DNA of 51,984 nucleotides from NCBI RefSeq assembly GCF_003313395.1, contig NZ_QNFZ01000061.1, forward strand, positions 1 to 51,984, written 5' to 3'. A program made the position numbers and the translations under genes. The first letter of the stretch is position 1. The number at the start of each line of letters is the position of its first letter. Of the stretch, positions 16,540 through 24,942 are shown piece by piece. This DNA is from Nonomuraea lactucae. GTDB taxonomy: Bacteria; Actinomycetota; Actinomycetes; Streptosporangiales; Streptosporangiaceae. The notes under the pieces were generated by a model that saw nothing but the letters and a program-made list of their open reading frames with translations, did not search any database and was not told the origin of the DNA.

Positions 16540-17718
16540 TTATCGCACGATGACGATGTTATCTACGTCAACAGAACGAGAGTGGTGCGCAGGGACCAGG
16601 CGCTTGAGCTGGGCTGCGCGAATCGCGTGGTTCAGCGCAACGACGCGATAGGCGGTCCCTGACGTACGCCATTCGAGTAGTGCAGGCGGGCGATCGAGCG
16701 ATCCCTCGCTGATCGTCGGCGTACCGTTGGAGCCGGGCGGCCCAACCATCTTCACATCGAGACCGAACTGCTCGGTCCAGTAGTAGTGCGATGGTCGGTA
16801 CGGCGCTGCGTTCTCAGCTCGAAGCAGCGCTTGTGCCGCCGCGCGGGCCTGTTCGACGGCGTTGGTCCAGCTAGGTGTTCGTCTGCTCAACCCGTCTGGA
16901 CCGGCCTGGACTGCTACGTCGCCTGCCGCGACGATATTCGGGCGCGCGCGGCAGTACGCGTCGACGTGAACTCCCCCGTTAAGGGAGAGTCCACTGCCGA
17001 GCAGCCACTCGATATTCGGAAGGTCACCCACGGCCGAAACGACGATGTCCGCTTCGAGGACCTCGTCGTCCGCGATTCTCGCACCGCTTGGGCGCTTCTC
17101 GCCGACAAGTTCGACGTCGCCCGCGGCGACACGAATCCGCACTCCTGCCTTGCGGGCCGCATCGCGGATCCTTGCGGCCAAGAGTGGTCCAAGCAGGCGT
17201 TCGAGTGGTGGTTCTCGATCGACGACAGTCACGTCCTTACCGAGCTGACGGCACGTCGAGGCAGTCTCCATCCCGAGGAATCCGCCTCCGACGACGAGCA
17301 CCGACGACGCCGTAGCGAGATCCGCGCGGAGGGACCTGGAATGCTCGATGTCCCGCAGGACCCTCTCGCCTCCGCGCCGATGACCCACGGTGCGGGCGCG
17401 GGCACCCGTGGCGATGACGAGGCCGTCGAACGGGATCGAGCCTGCACTCGTGTGGACGACTCGCCGGTGCACATCGAGTCCCTCGGCCCGCACGTGAAGT
17501 CGCAGGTCCACGTCGTCCGACATCGCGGGAAGAGTCAAGTCGTCCTCCGACTCGAGCCCGGCGAGCACGCTTTTCGACAACGGCACGCGCGTGTACGGCG
17601 GAACCTTCTCGTCGCTGAGAACCGTGATCGATCCGTCGAACCCCTCCAGGCGCAAGGTCTCGACCGCAGTCAGCGCTGCGATCGAGCCGCCAACGACGAC
17701 GATGCGCTTCAGCTTCAC
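16540..17718 (-). CDS. NAD(P)H-dependent ferredoxin reductase (FAD)
   Basis: A 392-residue flavoprotein reductase of the putidaredoxin-reductase type. The FAD motif VVVGGSIAALTAVETLR is at the N-terminus, the NAD(P)H motif VLVVGGGFLGMETAS in the middle, and the second FAD motif NIVAAGDVAVQAG near residue 280. It starts with GTG at 17718, overlapping the ferredoxin stop (GTGA). The operon order P450-ferredoxin-reductase makes it the electron donor to the adjacent 3Fe-4S ferredoxin and through it to the P450. Length is normal for the family. Confidence 0.92.
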   Translation of the reverse strand: MKLKRIVVVGGSIAALTAVETLRLEGFDGSITVLSDEKVPPYTRVPLSKSVLAGLESEDDLTLPAMSDDVDLRLHVRAEGLDVHRRVVHTSAGSIPFDGLVIATGARARTVGHRRGGERVLRDIEHSRSLRADLATASSVLVVGGGFLGMETASTCRQLGKDVTVVDREPPLERLLGPLLAARIRDAARKAGVRIRVAAGDVELVGEKRPSGARIADDEVLEADIVVSAVGDLPNIEWLLGSGLSLNGGVHVDAYCRARPNIVAAGDVAVQAGPDGLSRRTPSWTNAVEQARAAAQALLRAENAAPYRPSHYYWTEQFGLDVKMVGPPGSNGTPTISEGSLDRPPALLEWRTSGTAYRVVALNHAIRAAQLKRLVPAHHSRSVDVDNIVIVR

Positions 17719-17906
17719 CGGATCACCTTCAGCGCGGCAACGGGACACACCCGCGCTCCGGCTTCGGCGAGCCGTTCGAGCTCCGGCGGCACTTCCTCGT
17801 GGACGACGGTGACGACCGCGTCGTCATCGAGTTCGTACACCTTGGGCGCGACCTCCTCGCAGAGACCGTGCCCTTCACACCTCGCTGTGTCTGCGCTGAC
17901 CCTCAT
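17715..17906 (-). CDS. 3Fe-4S ferredoxin (P450 partner)
   Basis: A 63-residue ferredoxin with the pattern CEGHGLCEEVAP and a later VCPVAAL. The Cys spacing (first CX5C, then a distant CP) is that of 3Fe-4S ferredoxins that serve actinobacterial P450s. The start ATG at 17906 overlaps the P450 stop (ATGA), and its own stop overlaps the reductase start. This tight coupling supports equimolar expression. It carries electrons from the reductase to the P450 heme. Confidence 0.93.
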   Translation of the reverse strand: MRVSADTARCEGHGLCEEVAPKVYELDDDAVVTVVHEEVPPELERLAEAGARVCPVAALKVIR

Positions 17907-19114
17907 GAACGGACGCCTTCCGCCGTTGCCCGCGTCGTGACCGCAATAGGCAGTTCCTGCAGGCCGCGGATCACCGGGTTGTAGTGGCGGACCGGGGACC
18001 CCGCGAGCTCGAAGGTCGTGACACGCTCTGTGAGCGCCAGAACGATCGCCCGCGCCTCCAGACGCGCGAGCCCTTGGCCGGCACACCCGTGCACTCCGTT
18101 GCCGAAGGCTAGGTGGTCGAGTGACCCTCGGTGCAGGTCAAACCGGTCGGGATCAACGAAATGACGCTCGTCGCGGTTGGCGGCTCCGAAGTGGAGGCAC
18201 ACCCGGCTACCAGCAGGAACTGTCGTTCCGTCGATCTCGACGTCGCACGTCGTCTCACGAAAGAATCCTTGGACCGGTGATTCGAGACGGAGAGCCTCCT
18301 CGAAGGCTGCTCCGGCGAGTTTCGGGTCGTTCCGGACCTCCTCCCAGACGTCCGGACGCTCGGCGAAGACCCTCAGCATCGATGCGATGCCGTTCACCGT
18401 GGTGTCCATTCCGGCGACCAGAAACGCGCGCATGAGCGGGAAGGCTTTCTCTGCCGGAAGTCGGCCCTCATCGACCGCGTCCAGCACAGCGGCGCCCCAA
18501 CTGCCCGGCCGGAGCCGGTCACGAGTCCCCACCTCCGCAATCCAATCCAGGAACGCGACGAGGTACGGCAAGCGCTCCTGAAGTTCCGGCGTGAGCGGTC
18601 CAAAGGAGGCAAAGGCTGCATCGGCTCCGGGAATCAGCTTTTCTCGACCCTCGTCAGGAACTCCGATCAGGTCGGCGACCACCTGAACCGGGAGCCGCTG
18701 GGCCAGCTGGGTCACCGCATCGAAGGTGCCGAGCGGAATGAGGGCGTCTACCAGTTCGGCTGCCTGCCGATCAATGTCACCGCGCAGCTTGTTGATGGCG
18801 CGGGGTGAGACCTGTTCTCGCAACACTGCACGGAGCGAATCGTGCTCGGGTCCATCCGAGGCGAGGACCCCGCCGATCTGACTCGCGTTGATCTCGGGAA
18901 CCAACGCGACCCCGCGCGCCGAGGTAAAGATCTGCCAGTCGCGATCGGCTCTCCGCACGTCCTCGTAGCGCGTCAGGACATAGAAGTCGTGCTGCCGCAT
19001 GTACACGGCGCCGCCGAGGTCGCGAAGCTCCCGCAGGACTGGGTAGGGATCCTCGAGAAGGGCGCGGCTGAACAGGTCAACGTCTGAGGCGACTTGGTGC
19101 CTGAATCGAGTCAT
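17903..19114 (-). CDS. cytochrome P450 monooxygenase
   Basis: A 403-residue class I P450. The I-helix reads LVAGMDTTVN, the ExxR motif is EEALRLE, and the heme loop FGNGVHGCAGQGLARLEAR supplies the axial Cys. Start ATG at 19114 follows AGGAAGGA with good spacing. The gene heads a P450-ferredoxin-reductase operon with ATGA overlaps, on the leftward arm of the catabolic island. It is probably an initial hydroxylase or demethylase. The CYP family cannot be assigned by eye. A TTTCGAAA palindrome about 100 bases upstream recurs upstream of the GntR/FAH genes, suggesting co-regulation. Confidence 0.93.
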   Translation of the reverse strand: MTRFRHQVASDVDLFSRALLEDPYPVLRELRDLGGAVYMRQHDFYVLTRYEDVRRADRDWQIFTSARGVALVPEINASQIGGVLASDGPEHDSLRAVLREQVSPRAINKLRGDIDRQAAELVDALIPLGTFDAVTQLAQRLPVQVVADLIGVPDEGREKLIPGADAAFASFGPLTPELQERLPYLVAFLDWIAEVGTRDRLRPGSWGAAVLDAVDEGRLPAEKAFPLMRAFLVAGMDTTVNGIASMLRVFAERPDVWEEVRNDPKLAGAAFEEALRLESPVQGFFRETTCDVEIDGTTVPAGSRVCLHFGAANRDERHFVDPDRFDLHRGSLDHLAFGNGVHGCAGQGLARLEARAIVLALTERVTTFELAGSPVRHYNPVIRGLQELPIAVTTRATAEGVRS

Positions 19115-19352
19115 GGCGTCCTTCCTGTCGAGTCGCGCGCCAGTAGGCGTCCGACGCGATCCACACTGTGATGGGTGTGATGACATCGACGCATTTTCGC
19201 GATGTCAATGGATTTTCGAAATACCCGGCCGACGGCCCGCCCGAGCGAGCGAGCGGGCGGGCGGGCGGCAGTAGTGCGAGGACGACGCCAATGGCATCCA
19301 GGTGGCAGGAATCCGCACGGAGATGCACCCCGACGGACGGCCTCTCGACGTT
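19115..19352. promoter_or_regulatory. promoter region of the P450 operon
   Basis: About 238 bases between the P450 start and the hydrolase stop. It holds the dyad ATTTTCGAAATAC (19212-19224) and a short GAGC/GGGC simple-sequence run at 19243-19268. No coding frame is convincing. Confidence 0.5.
19212..19224. promoter_or_regulatory. TTTCGAAA operator candidate, P450 side
   Basis: ATTTTCGAAATAC contains the perfect palindrome TTTCGAAA. Its reverse complement GTATTTCGAAAAT matches GTATTTCGAAATT at 24194 in 12 of 13 bases. AT-rich dyads are rare in this GC-rich DNA. Confidence 0.55.
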
Positions 19353-20294
19353 TCAGTTCAGCGTTGCCGCCCACTCCACGACAACCTTCGTGAACAGCTC
19401 CGGATCGAACTGGTGCATCATGTGGAGCGCCGTCGGGTGGTCCTGGTAGTCGCACCGCTGGCCGGCGGACTCGATCAGCTGCTTGGCCCTCATCGCCTGA
19501 GCGTCCGAGAGCGCCCCGGGGCCCAGGACACCGGTCTCCGGATCCTCGTGGCGAAGGTGATGAGTGATCAGCACGGGGGTCTTCACCTGCTTCAGCATGA
19601 TGTCGTGGGGGCAGTTCAGAGCCACGGTGCCCTCGTAGAAGGAGCGCGCCCACTCCGGGTCGTACTCCTTCATGGTCTGCGGCGGCTGCGACGGGTCAGG
19701 GAACAACATCTTCGAGGTGATCGCGGACCCTGAGCTGTCGATCGCCTTCACGAGGCCATCCCAGGCGCCGACCGACCACTGGTCGCCGAGGTACCGGCTC
19801 CACATTGCGAACATGACGCCAACTTCATGTTGTCGGATGCCATGGCCGAACGCGGGAGTCAACTCGGAGGAGAACAAGGGGGCGTCCTCGCAGATCGCAC
19901 CGCGGATCTGACCCGGCATGGAGTACGCGGACAGCCAGGCCGCCATCACGCCACCCGAGGAGCAGCCGGAAACGATGACCGGACGTCCGATGACTAGCGA
20001 GATGAACCTGACGAGGTCGCTGCCGAAATTGTCGAGGCTGTACCGCCGCGGCGTCCAGGTACTGCGACCCTGACCCCTCATATCGACGGCGAAGACGTGG
20101 AAGCTTTCAGCGAGCATCCCGATCGACGGCTCGTAGCTCCACCACGATCCCGTCTGCTCCGGAAGGAGAAGCAGGGCCGGGTTCTCCGGAGAGCCTGCCT
20201 CCGCATAGTTCATGGTGATCTCACCGAGGTCGACCTGCTTCTCGGGGAAGGCGTGCGGGACGAACACGTTCCTGTCCGCCGGGTTTCCTGCCAT
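19353..20294 (-). CDS. alpha/beta-hydrolase
   Basis: A 313-residue alpha/beta-hydrolase. The nucleophile elbow is GCSSGG (VIVSGCSSGGVMAAWLSAY), an oxyanion-type region is ahead of it (LLLLPEQTGSWWSYEP), and the late His lies in DHPTALHMMHQ. The start ATG at 20294 has AAGGAG seven bases upstream. It lies 20 bases after the acyl-CoA ligase stop and reads into the P450 promoter region. In this context it probably hydrolyses an ester, lactone or ring-cleavage product. The exact bond is not determinable. Length and motifs are intact. Confidence 0.88.
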   Translation of the reverse strand: MAGNPADRNVFVPHAFPEKQVDLGEITMNYAEAGSPENPALLLLPEQTGSWWSYEPSIGMLAESFHVFAVDMRGQGRSTWTPRRYSLDNFGSDLVRFISLVIGRPVIVSGCSSGGVMAAWLSAYSMPGQIRGAICEDAPLFSSELTPAFGHGIRQHEVGVMFAMWSRYLGDQWSVGAWDGLVKAIDSSGSAITSKMLFPDPSQPPQTMKEYDPEWARSFYEGTVALNCPHDIMLKQVKTPVLITHHLRHEDPETGVLGPGALSDAQAMRAKQLIESAGQRCDYQDHPTALHMMHQFDPELFTKVVVEWAATLN

Positions 20295-20313
20295 CTCTCG
20301 CTCCTTCTGTCTA

Positions 20314-22317
20314 TTACTGATCTTTGGGGGCGTGGGCGTCTTCGGCATCCCACTGCCCGGCGAGCGTGATGTAGTAGGCGATGAGCTCGGGGCGGTCGAT
20401 CGCTCCCTCACTCAGCACCTCCTCGGCGCGCGCGCCTTGCAGGATCCGCTTGATCGGGACCTCGAGCTTCTTTCCGGTCTTGGTGTGCGGGATCGCGGCC
20501 ACGACGTGGAACTCGTCCGGCACGTGCCGTGGCGAACCTTCGGTGCGCAGCTTCTGCCGGAGGGACCCGATCGCCTCGTCGTCCAGGACCTGCCCCGCGT
20601 GCGGCACCAGGAACATGGGCATCCGGTACGTTCCGTTGGTGCGCTCGACACCGATCACCATGGCCTCGGCCACGCCGCCGGGCCCCTCGACGATCTGGTA
20701 CAGGTCAGCGGAACCGATCCGCACGCCGTTGCGGTTGAGGGTCGAGTCGGAGCGGCCATGCACGACGAACGACCCGCTGCTGGTGTGGGTGACCCAGTCG
20801 CCGTGACGCCAGACCCCCGGGAACGTGTCGAAGTACGCGGATCGGTACTTAGATCCGTCCGGATCGTTCCAGAACCTGACAGGCATGCTCGGCATCGGAA
20901 GCGTGACAACCAGCTCGCCCACCTCATCGCGGATCGGCTCCCCGTTGCTGTCGAAGGCCGCAACGGCCGTGCCCAGCACCGGGCCTGAGATCTCACCGGG
21001 GACGACCGGGAGCGGAGGCGCACCGCTGACGAACGCGCCGACGACGTCCGTGCCACCGCTGCTCGAGATCAGGGGGATGGACGGCGAGACCGTGTCGGCC
21101 ACCCACTCGTACACCGAGGCCGGCGCTGGCGCGCCGCTGACCATGACCTGCTTGAGGTGCGGGAACCTGTGGTGCTCGTTGGGCCTCAATCCTTGCGACG
21201 CGCACCCCAGGATGTGGCCGGGGCTGGTGCCGAAGACGGTGACGCGCTCGTCGGCGACGATCTGCCACAGTCGATCGGCCGTCGGGAAGAACGGGCTGCC
21301 TTCGTAGGTGACCGCCGTGACCCCGGACAGCAAACTGGAGACGACGCTGTTCCACAGCATCCAGTTCGTCGTGGTGTACCAGAAGAACGTGTCTCCAGGG
21401 CCCATGTCCACCTGCAGCGCCGACGCCGCGAGGTTCATCGCGACCACGCCGGCGTGACTGTGCACGATCCCCTTTGGGAGGCCGGTGGTGCCGGACGAGA
21501 ACAAGACCCACAGCGGATGCTCGGCCGGCACCTGCGCGGTGGTGAGCTGCTCCGCGGAGTCTGCGGAGCAGACGTCGTTCCAGCGTTCATGGCGCACCGA
21601 GCCGTAAGCGGCAGGCTCGGCATCGAGTCCGGCGCGCGGCACCGTCACCACCGCGCGCACACCGAGACGTTCGACGAGCGCAGCGACCTCCTCGCGCCGG
21701 TCGCGCAGCTTCCCGTCGAAGCAGTACGCCGTGGCGGCCACCAGCACCGTCGGCTCGAGCTGCTGCAGGCGATCGGCGGCTGCCGAGACTCCGTAGTCGG
21801 GAGCGCACCCCGCCCACGTCGCGCCGAGTGAGGCCGTAGCAAGGAAGGCGATGACGGATTCCTGGGCGTTTGGGAGGTATCCGACGACTCGGTCCCCCGG
21901 CTCGATGCCCATGGAGCGCAGTGCCGAGGTGAAGCTGGCGACGGCCGCACGCAGCTGGGGCCAACTCAACTCGCTGCGGCTCCCGTCTTCGGCGATCGAG
22001 ACCACCGCTGCACCGGGTCGATCGTCGAACCGCATCACCTGATCGACGTAGTTGAGCCGAGCTCCCTGGAACCACTTGGCTCCCGGCATGGTGCGGCGAT
22101 CGAGGACCGATCGGTACGGCGCCGATGTGACGACGCCGAACTGTTGCCAGACCTCGGCCCAGAACTGCTCCGGCTCGCTGATCGACCACTCGTGCAACTG
22201 CCAGTAGTCGTTCAGGACGACGCCGTGCCGCTCTGCCGCTTTGGCGGCGAACCGTGCCAGCCGTCCCGCGCCGAGAGGGGCGGCGGCGAGCCCGGCGGTC
22301 TGCAGTGCATCACTCAT
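20314..22317 (-). CDS. acetoacetyl-CoA synthetase-like acyl-CoA ligase
   Basis: A 667-residue adenylate-forming enzyme. The N-terminal acetoacetyl-CoA-synthetase-type domain shows WSISEPEQFWAEVWQQFGV. The P-loop SSGTTGLPKGIVHSH is near residue 270, RNGVRIGSADLYQIVE lies near the C-terminal hinge, and the catalytic Lys is in HTKTGKKLEVPIKRIL. Length and the ACS-type N-terminus point to acetoacetate or another short beta-keto or branched acid as substrate. Its start overlaps the dioxygenase stop (ATGA), so it is coupled. It would activate a ring-cleavage or hydrolase product to a CoA thioester for the thiolase and dehydrogenases encoded across the island. Confidence 0.9.
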   Translation of the reverse strand: MSDALQTAGLAAAPLGAGRLARFAAKAAERHGVVLNDYWQLHEWSISEPEQFWAEVWQQFGVVTSAPYRSVLDRRTMPGAKWFQGARLNYVDQVMRFDDRPGAAVVSIAEDGSRSELSWPQLRAAVASFTSALRSMGIEPGDRVVGYLPNAQESVIAFLATASLGATWAGCAPDYGVSAAADRLQQLEPTVLVAATAYCFDGKLRDRREEVAALVERLGVRAVVTVPRAGLDAEPAAYGSVRHERWNDVCSADSAEQLTTAQVPAEHPLWVLFSSGTTGLPKGIVHSHAGVVAMNLAASALQVDMGPGDTFFWYTTTNWMLWNSVVSSLLSGVTAVTYEGSPFFPTADRLWQIVADERVTVFGTSPGHILGCASQGLRPNEHHRFPHLKQVMVSGAPAPASVYEWVADTVSPSIPLISSSGGTDVVGAFVSGAPPLPVVPGEISGPVLGTAVAAFDSNGEPIRDEVGELVVTLPMPSMPVRFWNDPDGSKYRSAYFDTFPGVWRHGDWVTHTSSGSFVVHGRSDSTLNRNGVRIGSADLYQIVEGPGGVAEAMVIGVERTNGTYRMPMFLVPHAGQVLDDEAIGSLRQKLRTEGSPRHVPDEFHVVAAIPHTKTGKKLEVPIKRILQGARAEEVLSEGAIDRPELIAYYITLAGQWDAEDAHAPKDQ

Positions 22318-23252
22318 GACGTGTGTGCCCCGGCCATCAACTCGGCGAGGTCGTCGGGGGCGAGGAAGGATGGCGGTGGCGGCGGACCCCACTCGTACAT
22401 CGCTCGAACGCCCTCCCACACCTCCGGCTTCCACAACGCGTCGTCGACGATGCAGTCGATGTCGGAGCTGTACTCGGAGAAGTTGCCGGCAGGATCCTTG
22501 AGGTACCAGAAGAAGTTCGAGCCGACGGTGTGCCGACCAAGACCCCACACGTGGCGCGACGGGTCCGCGGCGAGCATGTTGTGGGCCCCGCGGCCGATCT
22601 CATCTATGTCGTCGACGATCCACGAGGTGTGGTGGAGGAACGACACCGGCGCCCGCTGGATGAGGACGTTGTGATGGTCGCTCGAGCAGCGGATGAAGGC
22701 TGCAACGTCGGATACGAGGTCGCTCACCTTGAAGCCGAGGCCCTCGATGAAGAAGCGCTCCGTTGATTCGTAGTCGGTCGAGCCCAGCACGACGTGGCCG
22801 AGCTTGCGCGGCTTGACCGGACCCTCGCGCGTGACGCCGTCGGCCCGCTCGTTGATGCGGACGGGCCGGCCGGGCGCGTTGTAGCTTTGCTCCCGGGCGG
22901 GCTGAGGCTCGATGCGAGGAGCGATCGAGACGTTGACCTTCACGCCGGTGCCGAGATCGACGGCCGTGATGCCGGCATCGGACCGCTCGTAGGTGAGGTC
23001 AAGTCGCTGCAGGCTGCTGGCGACGCGGTCGAGGTCGTCGGGGTCGTCGACACCGACTCCCAGTTCGATGAGCCGTCGCAGGTCCGCGTGCTTGAGGGTG
23101 AGCTGCTCACCACCGTCCTGGGTGCTGAAGCGTGCGATCTGGTCGACGCCCTCCGACGCGGCGGGCGTCAGCCCGAACTCTGTGTAGTACGCCGCCGTCG
23201 TGGCGACGTCGGGGACACCCATGGTGATCCTGGTCAGTCGGTGCAGTCCCAT
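22314..23252 (-). CDS. VOC-family dioxygenase (type I extradiol-like)
   Basis: A 312-residue two-domain vicinal-oxygen-chelate protein. Domain 1 covers about residues 5-115 and domain 2 about residues 145-265. Candidate metal ligands in domain 2 are His in KLGHVVLGSTD, His in FLHHTSWIVDD and Glu in GNFSEYSSD, the 2-His-1-carboxylate set of catechol 2,3-dioxygenase types. ATG 23252 follows AAGGGA. The next gene upstream encodes an FAH-family hydrolase, as in many meta-cleavage operons. It probably opens a catecholic ring next to the hydroxyl pair; substrate not known. Confidence 0.85.
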   Translation of the reverse strand: MGLHRLTRITMGVPDVATTAAYYTEFGLTPAASEGVDQIARFSTQDGGEQLTLKHADLRRLIELGVGVDDPDDLDRVASSLQRLDLTYERSDAGITAVDLGTGVKVNVSIAPRIEPQPAREQSYNAPGRPVRINERADGVTREGPVKPRKLGHVVLGSTDYESTERFFIEGLGFKVSDLVSDVAAFIRCSSDHHNVLIQRAPVSFLHHTSWIVDDIDEIGRGAHNMLAADPSRHVWGLGRHTVGSNFFWYLKDPAGNFSEYSSDIDCIVDDALWKPEVWEGVRAMYEWGPPPPPSFLAPDDLAELMAGAHTS

Positions 23253-23274
23253 TGCAGTCCCTTTTCTCGCCCCG

Positions 23275-24129
23275 TCACTGCGCCTTGACGCACACGTGGC
23301 GCATCGTGCCGATGCCCTCGATAGAGGTCTCGACGACGTCGCCTTCCTTGAGGAACCACGGTGGCTTGCGGGCACCGCCGACACCCGACGGCGTACCTGT
23401 GAAGATCACATCGCCCGGGGAGAGCTCCAGCACCGACGACAGGTGCGAGATCAACGTCGAGACCGGGAAGATCAACTGCTTGGTCGAGCTGGACTGCACG
23501 GTCTCGCCGTTGACTGTGCAGGAGATGTGGAGCCGGTCGGGGTCCGGCACCTCGTCGGGAGTGACCAGCCACGGACCCTGTGGGGAGAAGCCGACGAACG
23601 ACTTGCCGAGCGAGAACTGCGGCACAGGTCCTGCCAGCTGGAAGGTGCGCTCGGAGAAGTCCTGCCCGACGGTGAGCCCGGCGACGTGCGACCAGGCGTC
23701 CTCGACAGCGACGTTGCGCGTGGGCTTGCCGATCACGACGACCAACTCGGCCTCCCAATCGACCGTCTCCCCCGCCAGAGCGAGGTCGCCCGCCGGTCCG
23801 GCGAAGCTGCCGAGGAACTTGGTGAACACGGCTGGCTGCTTGGGGTAGGTGAAGCCTGACTCGTCGGCGTGATCGCGGTAGTTCAACCCGATCGCGAACA
23901 CCTGCCGGGGGTCGGACGAAGGCGCCTCGAGCTCGCTGAGCTCGTACCGGTCGCCCGCGGCGAAGTCGATAGTGGCGGCGCCGTACCAGCGAACCAGCGC
24001 GTCCCAGGCGTCGAAGACCTGTCGTGGGTCGGGTCCGAACTCCCCCTCGCTGGCCTTCGCGAGGTCGACCACCGTGGCGGAGTCGGGCGACACCAGAACC
24101 GTTCGCCCTGCCCTCGTCGCGATTCGCAT
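23275..24129 (-). CDS. fumarylacetoacetate hydrolase (FAH) family protein
   Basis: A 284-residue FAH-fold enzyme. The signature IGLNYRDHADESGF is near residue 90, KFLGSFAGP follows, and metal-binding Glu residues lie in VDWEAELVVVIGK. FTGTPSGVG is near the C-terminus. Family members are acylpyruvases, 2-oxo-4-pentenoate hydratases and related C-C hydrolases. Together with the VOC dioxygenase it completes a ring-cleavage pair. The start ATG at 24129 has AGGTGAG seven bases upstream. Its promoter region is shared with the divergent GntR gene and contains the TTTCGAAA dyad. Confidence 0.9.
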   Translation of the reverse strand: MRIATRAGRTVLVSPDSATVVDLAKASEGEFGPDPRQVFDAWDALVRWYGAATIDFAAGDRYELSELEAPSSDPRQVFAIGLNYRDHADESGFTYPKQPAVFTKFLGSFAGPAGDLALAGETVDWEAELVVVIGKPTRNVAVEDAWSHVAGLTVGQDFSERTFQLAGPVPQFSLGKSFVGFSPQGPWLVTPDEVPDPDRLHISCTVNGETVQSSSTKQLIFPVSTLISHLSSVLELSPGDVIFTGTPSGVGGARKPPWFLKEGDVVETSIEGIGTMRHVCVKAQ

Positions 24130-24193
24130 CGTGTGGCTCACCTTTCGTCTGTGGTTTGGCTCACAAAACCACCACGTATTCGAGAAGTCAAGA

Positions 24194-24206
24194 GTATTTC
24201 GAAATT
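24194..24206. promoter_or_regulatory. TTTCGAAA operator candidate, FAH/GntR side
   Basis: GTATTTCGAAATT contains the perfect palindrome ATTTCGAAAT (24196-24205). It lies in the 132-bp region between the divergent FAH and GntR genes and resembles the dyad at 19212 before the P450. Confidence 0.6.
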
Positions 24207-24261
24207 TTGGCGGTGGCGGCTGTCTGCCCGAGATATCGACAATTGGACTACACTTCGGCCC

Positions 24262-24942
24262 ATGGCTCGATCCATCGCGGCCACCACGCGGGCGAGCGTG
24301 GTGCTTCAACGACTGCGCTCGGATGTCCTCAACGGCCGCTTGGCACCGGGGTCGAAGCTCGGCTTCGCCGAGCTCGGCGCACGTTACGACGTCAGCAGCG
24401 GAGTACTGCGCGAAGTGCTGCCTCAACTCGTCGAGCAAGGCCTGGCCACCTCCGAGGCACAGCTCGGGTTCCGCGTCGTCGACGTCACGGTCGACAACCT
24501 CACCCAGCTCACCGATGCACGCGTCGCCATCGAGACCTTCGTGATCCGCGAGGCAGTCGCACACGGCGACATCACGTGGGAGTCGGAGGTCGTCGCCAAG
24601 CACCATGCGCTCGAACGAATCGGCCGCACCGTCGCCGGACCCGAGATCAGCGAGGACTGGCTCGCCGCGCACGAGGCGTTCCACCTCGCCATCCTCGCCG
24701 GCTGCGGAAACGGCTACCTCTACGAAGCGGCTGCGCGCCTTCGATCCATCTCGGAGGTCTACCGCTGCTGGTCAACGCCCGAGAGCCACCGCAAGCAGCG
24801 CAACATCGAGGCCGAGCACCGCGCGATCATGGAAGCCACCGTCCGCCGCGACGCCGACCTCGCTGTCAGCCTGAGCGAGCGGCACATCCGCCTGACCACC
24901 GAACTGCTGATCGCGGGTCAGCAGACGCCCTCGTCCGCCTGA
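24262..24942 (+). CDS. GntR-family (FadR/FCD) transcriptional regulator
   Basis: A 226-residue regulator. The winged-helix N-terminal domain (RLRSDVLNGRLAPGSKLGFA then RYDVSSGVLREVLPQLVEQG) spans about residues 15-80. An FCD-type ligand domain follows, with DARVAIETFVIREAV and a probable metal-ligand His set (HEAFH, EHRAIM, HIRL). It starts at ATG 24262 with no evident ribosome site, so it may be leaderless. It is divergent from the FAH operon over the TTTCGAAA dyad, which makes it the likely binder of that site. Its 3' end overlaps the IclR 3' end by 25 bases. Confidence 0.9.
   Translation: MARSIAATTRASVVLQRLRSDVLNGRLAPGSKLGFAELGARYDVSSGVLREVLPQLVEQGLATSEAQLGFRVVDVTVDNLTQLTDARVAIETFVIREAVAHGDITWESEVVAKHHALERIGRTVAGPEISEDWLAAHEAFHLAILAGCGNGYLYEAAARLRSISEVYRCWSTPESHRKQRNIEAEHRAIMEATVRRDADLAVSLSERHIRLTTELLIAGQQTPSSA

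Noticed and set aside
19243-19268. GAGC/GGGC short repeats as a regulatory microsatellite
   Set aside because: The run is short and imperfect, and nothing links it to expression; it is noted only as local composition.
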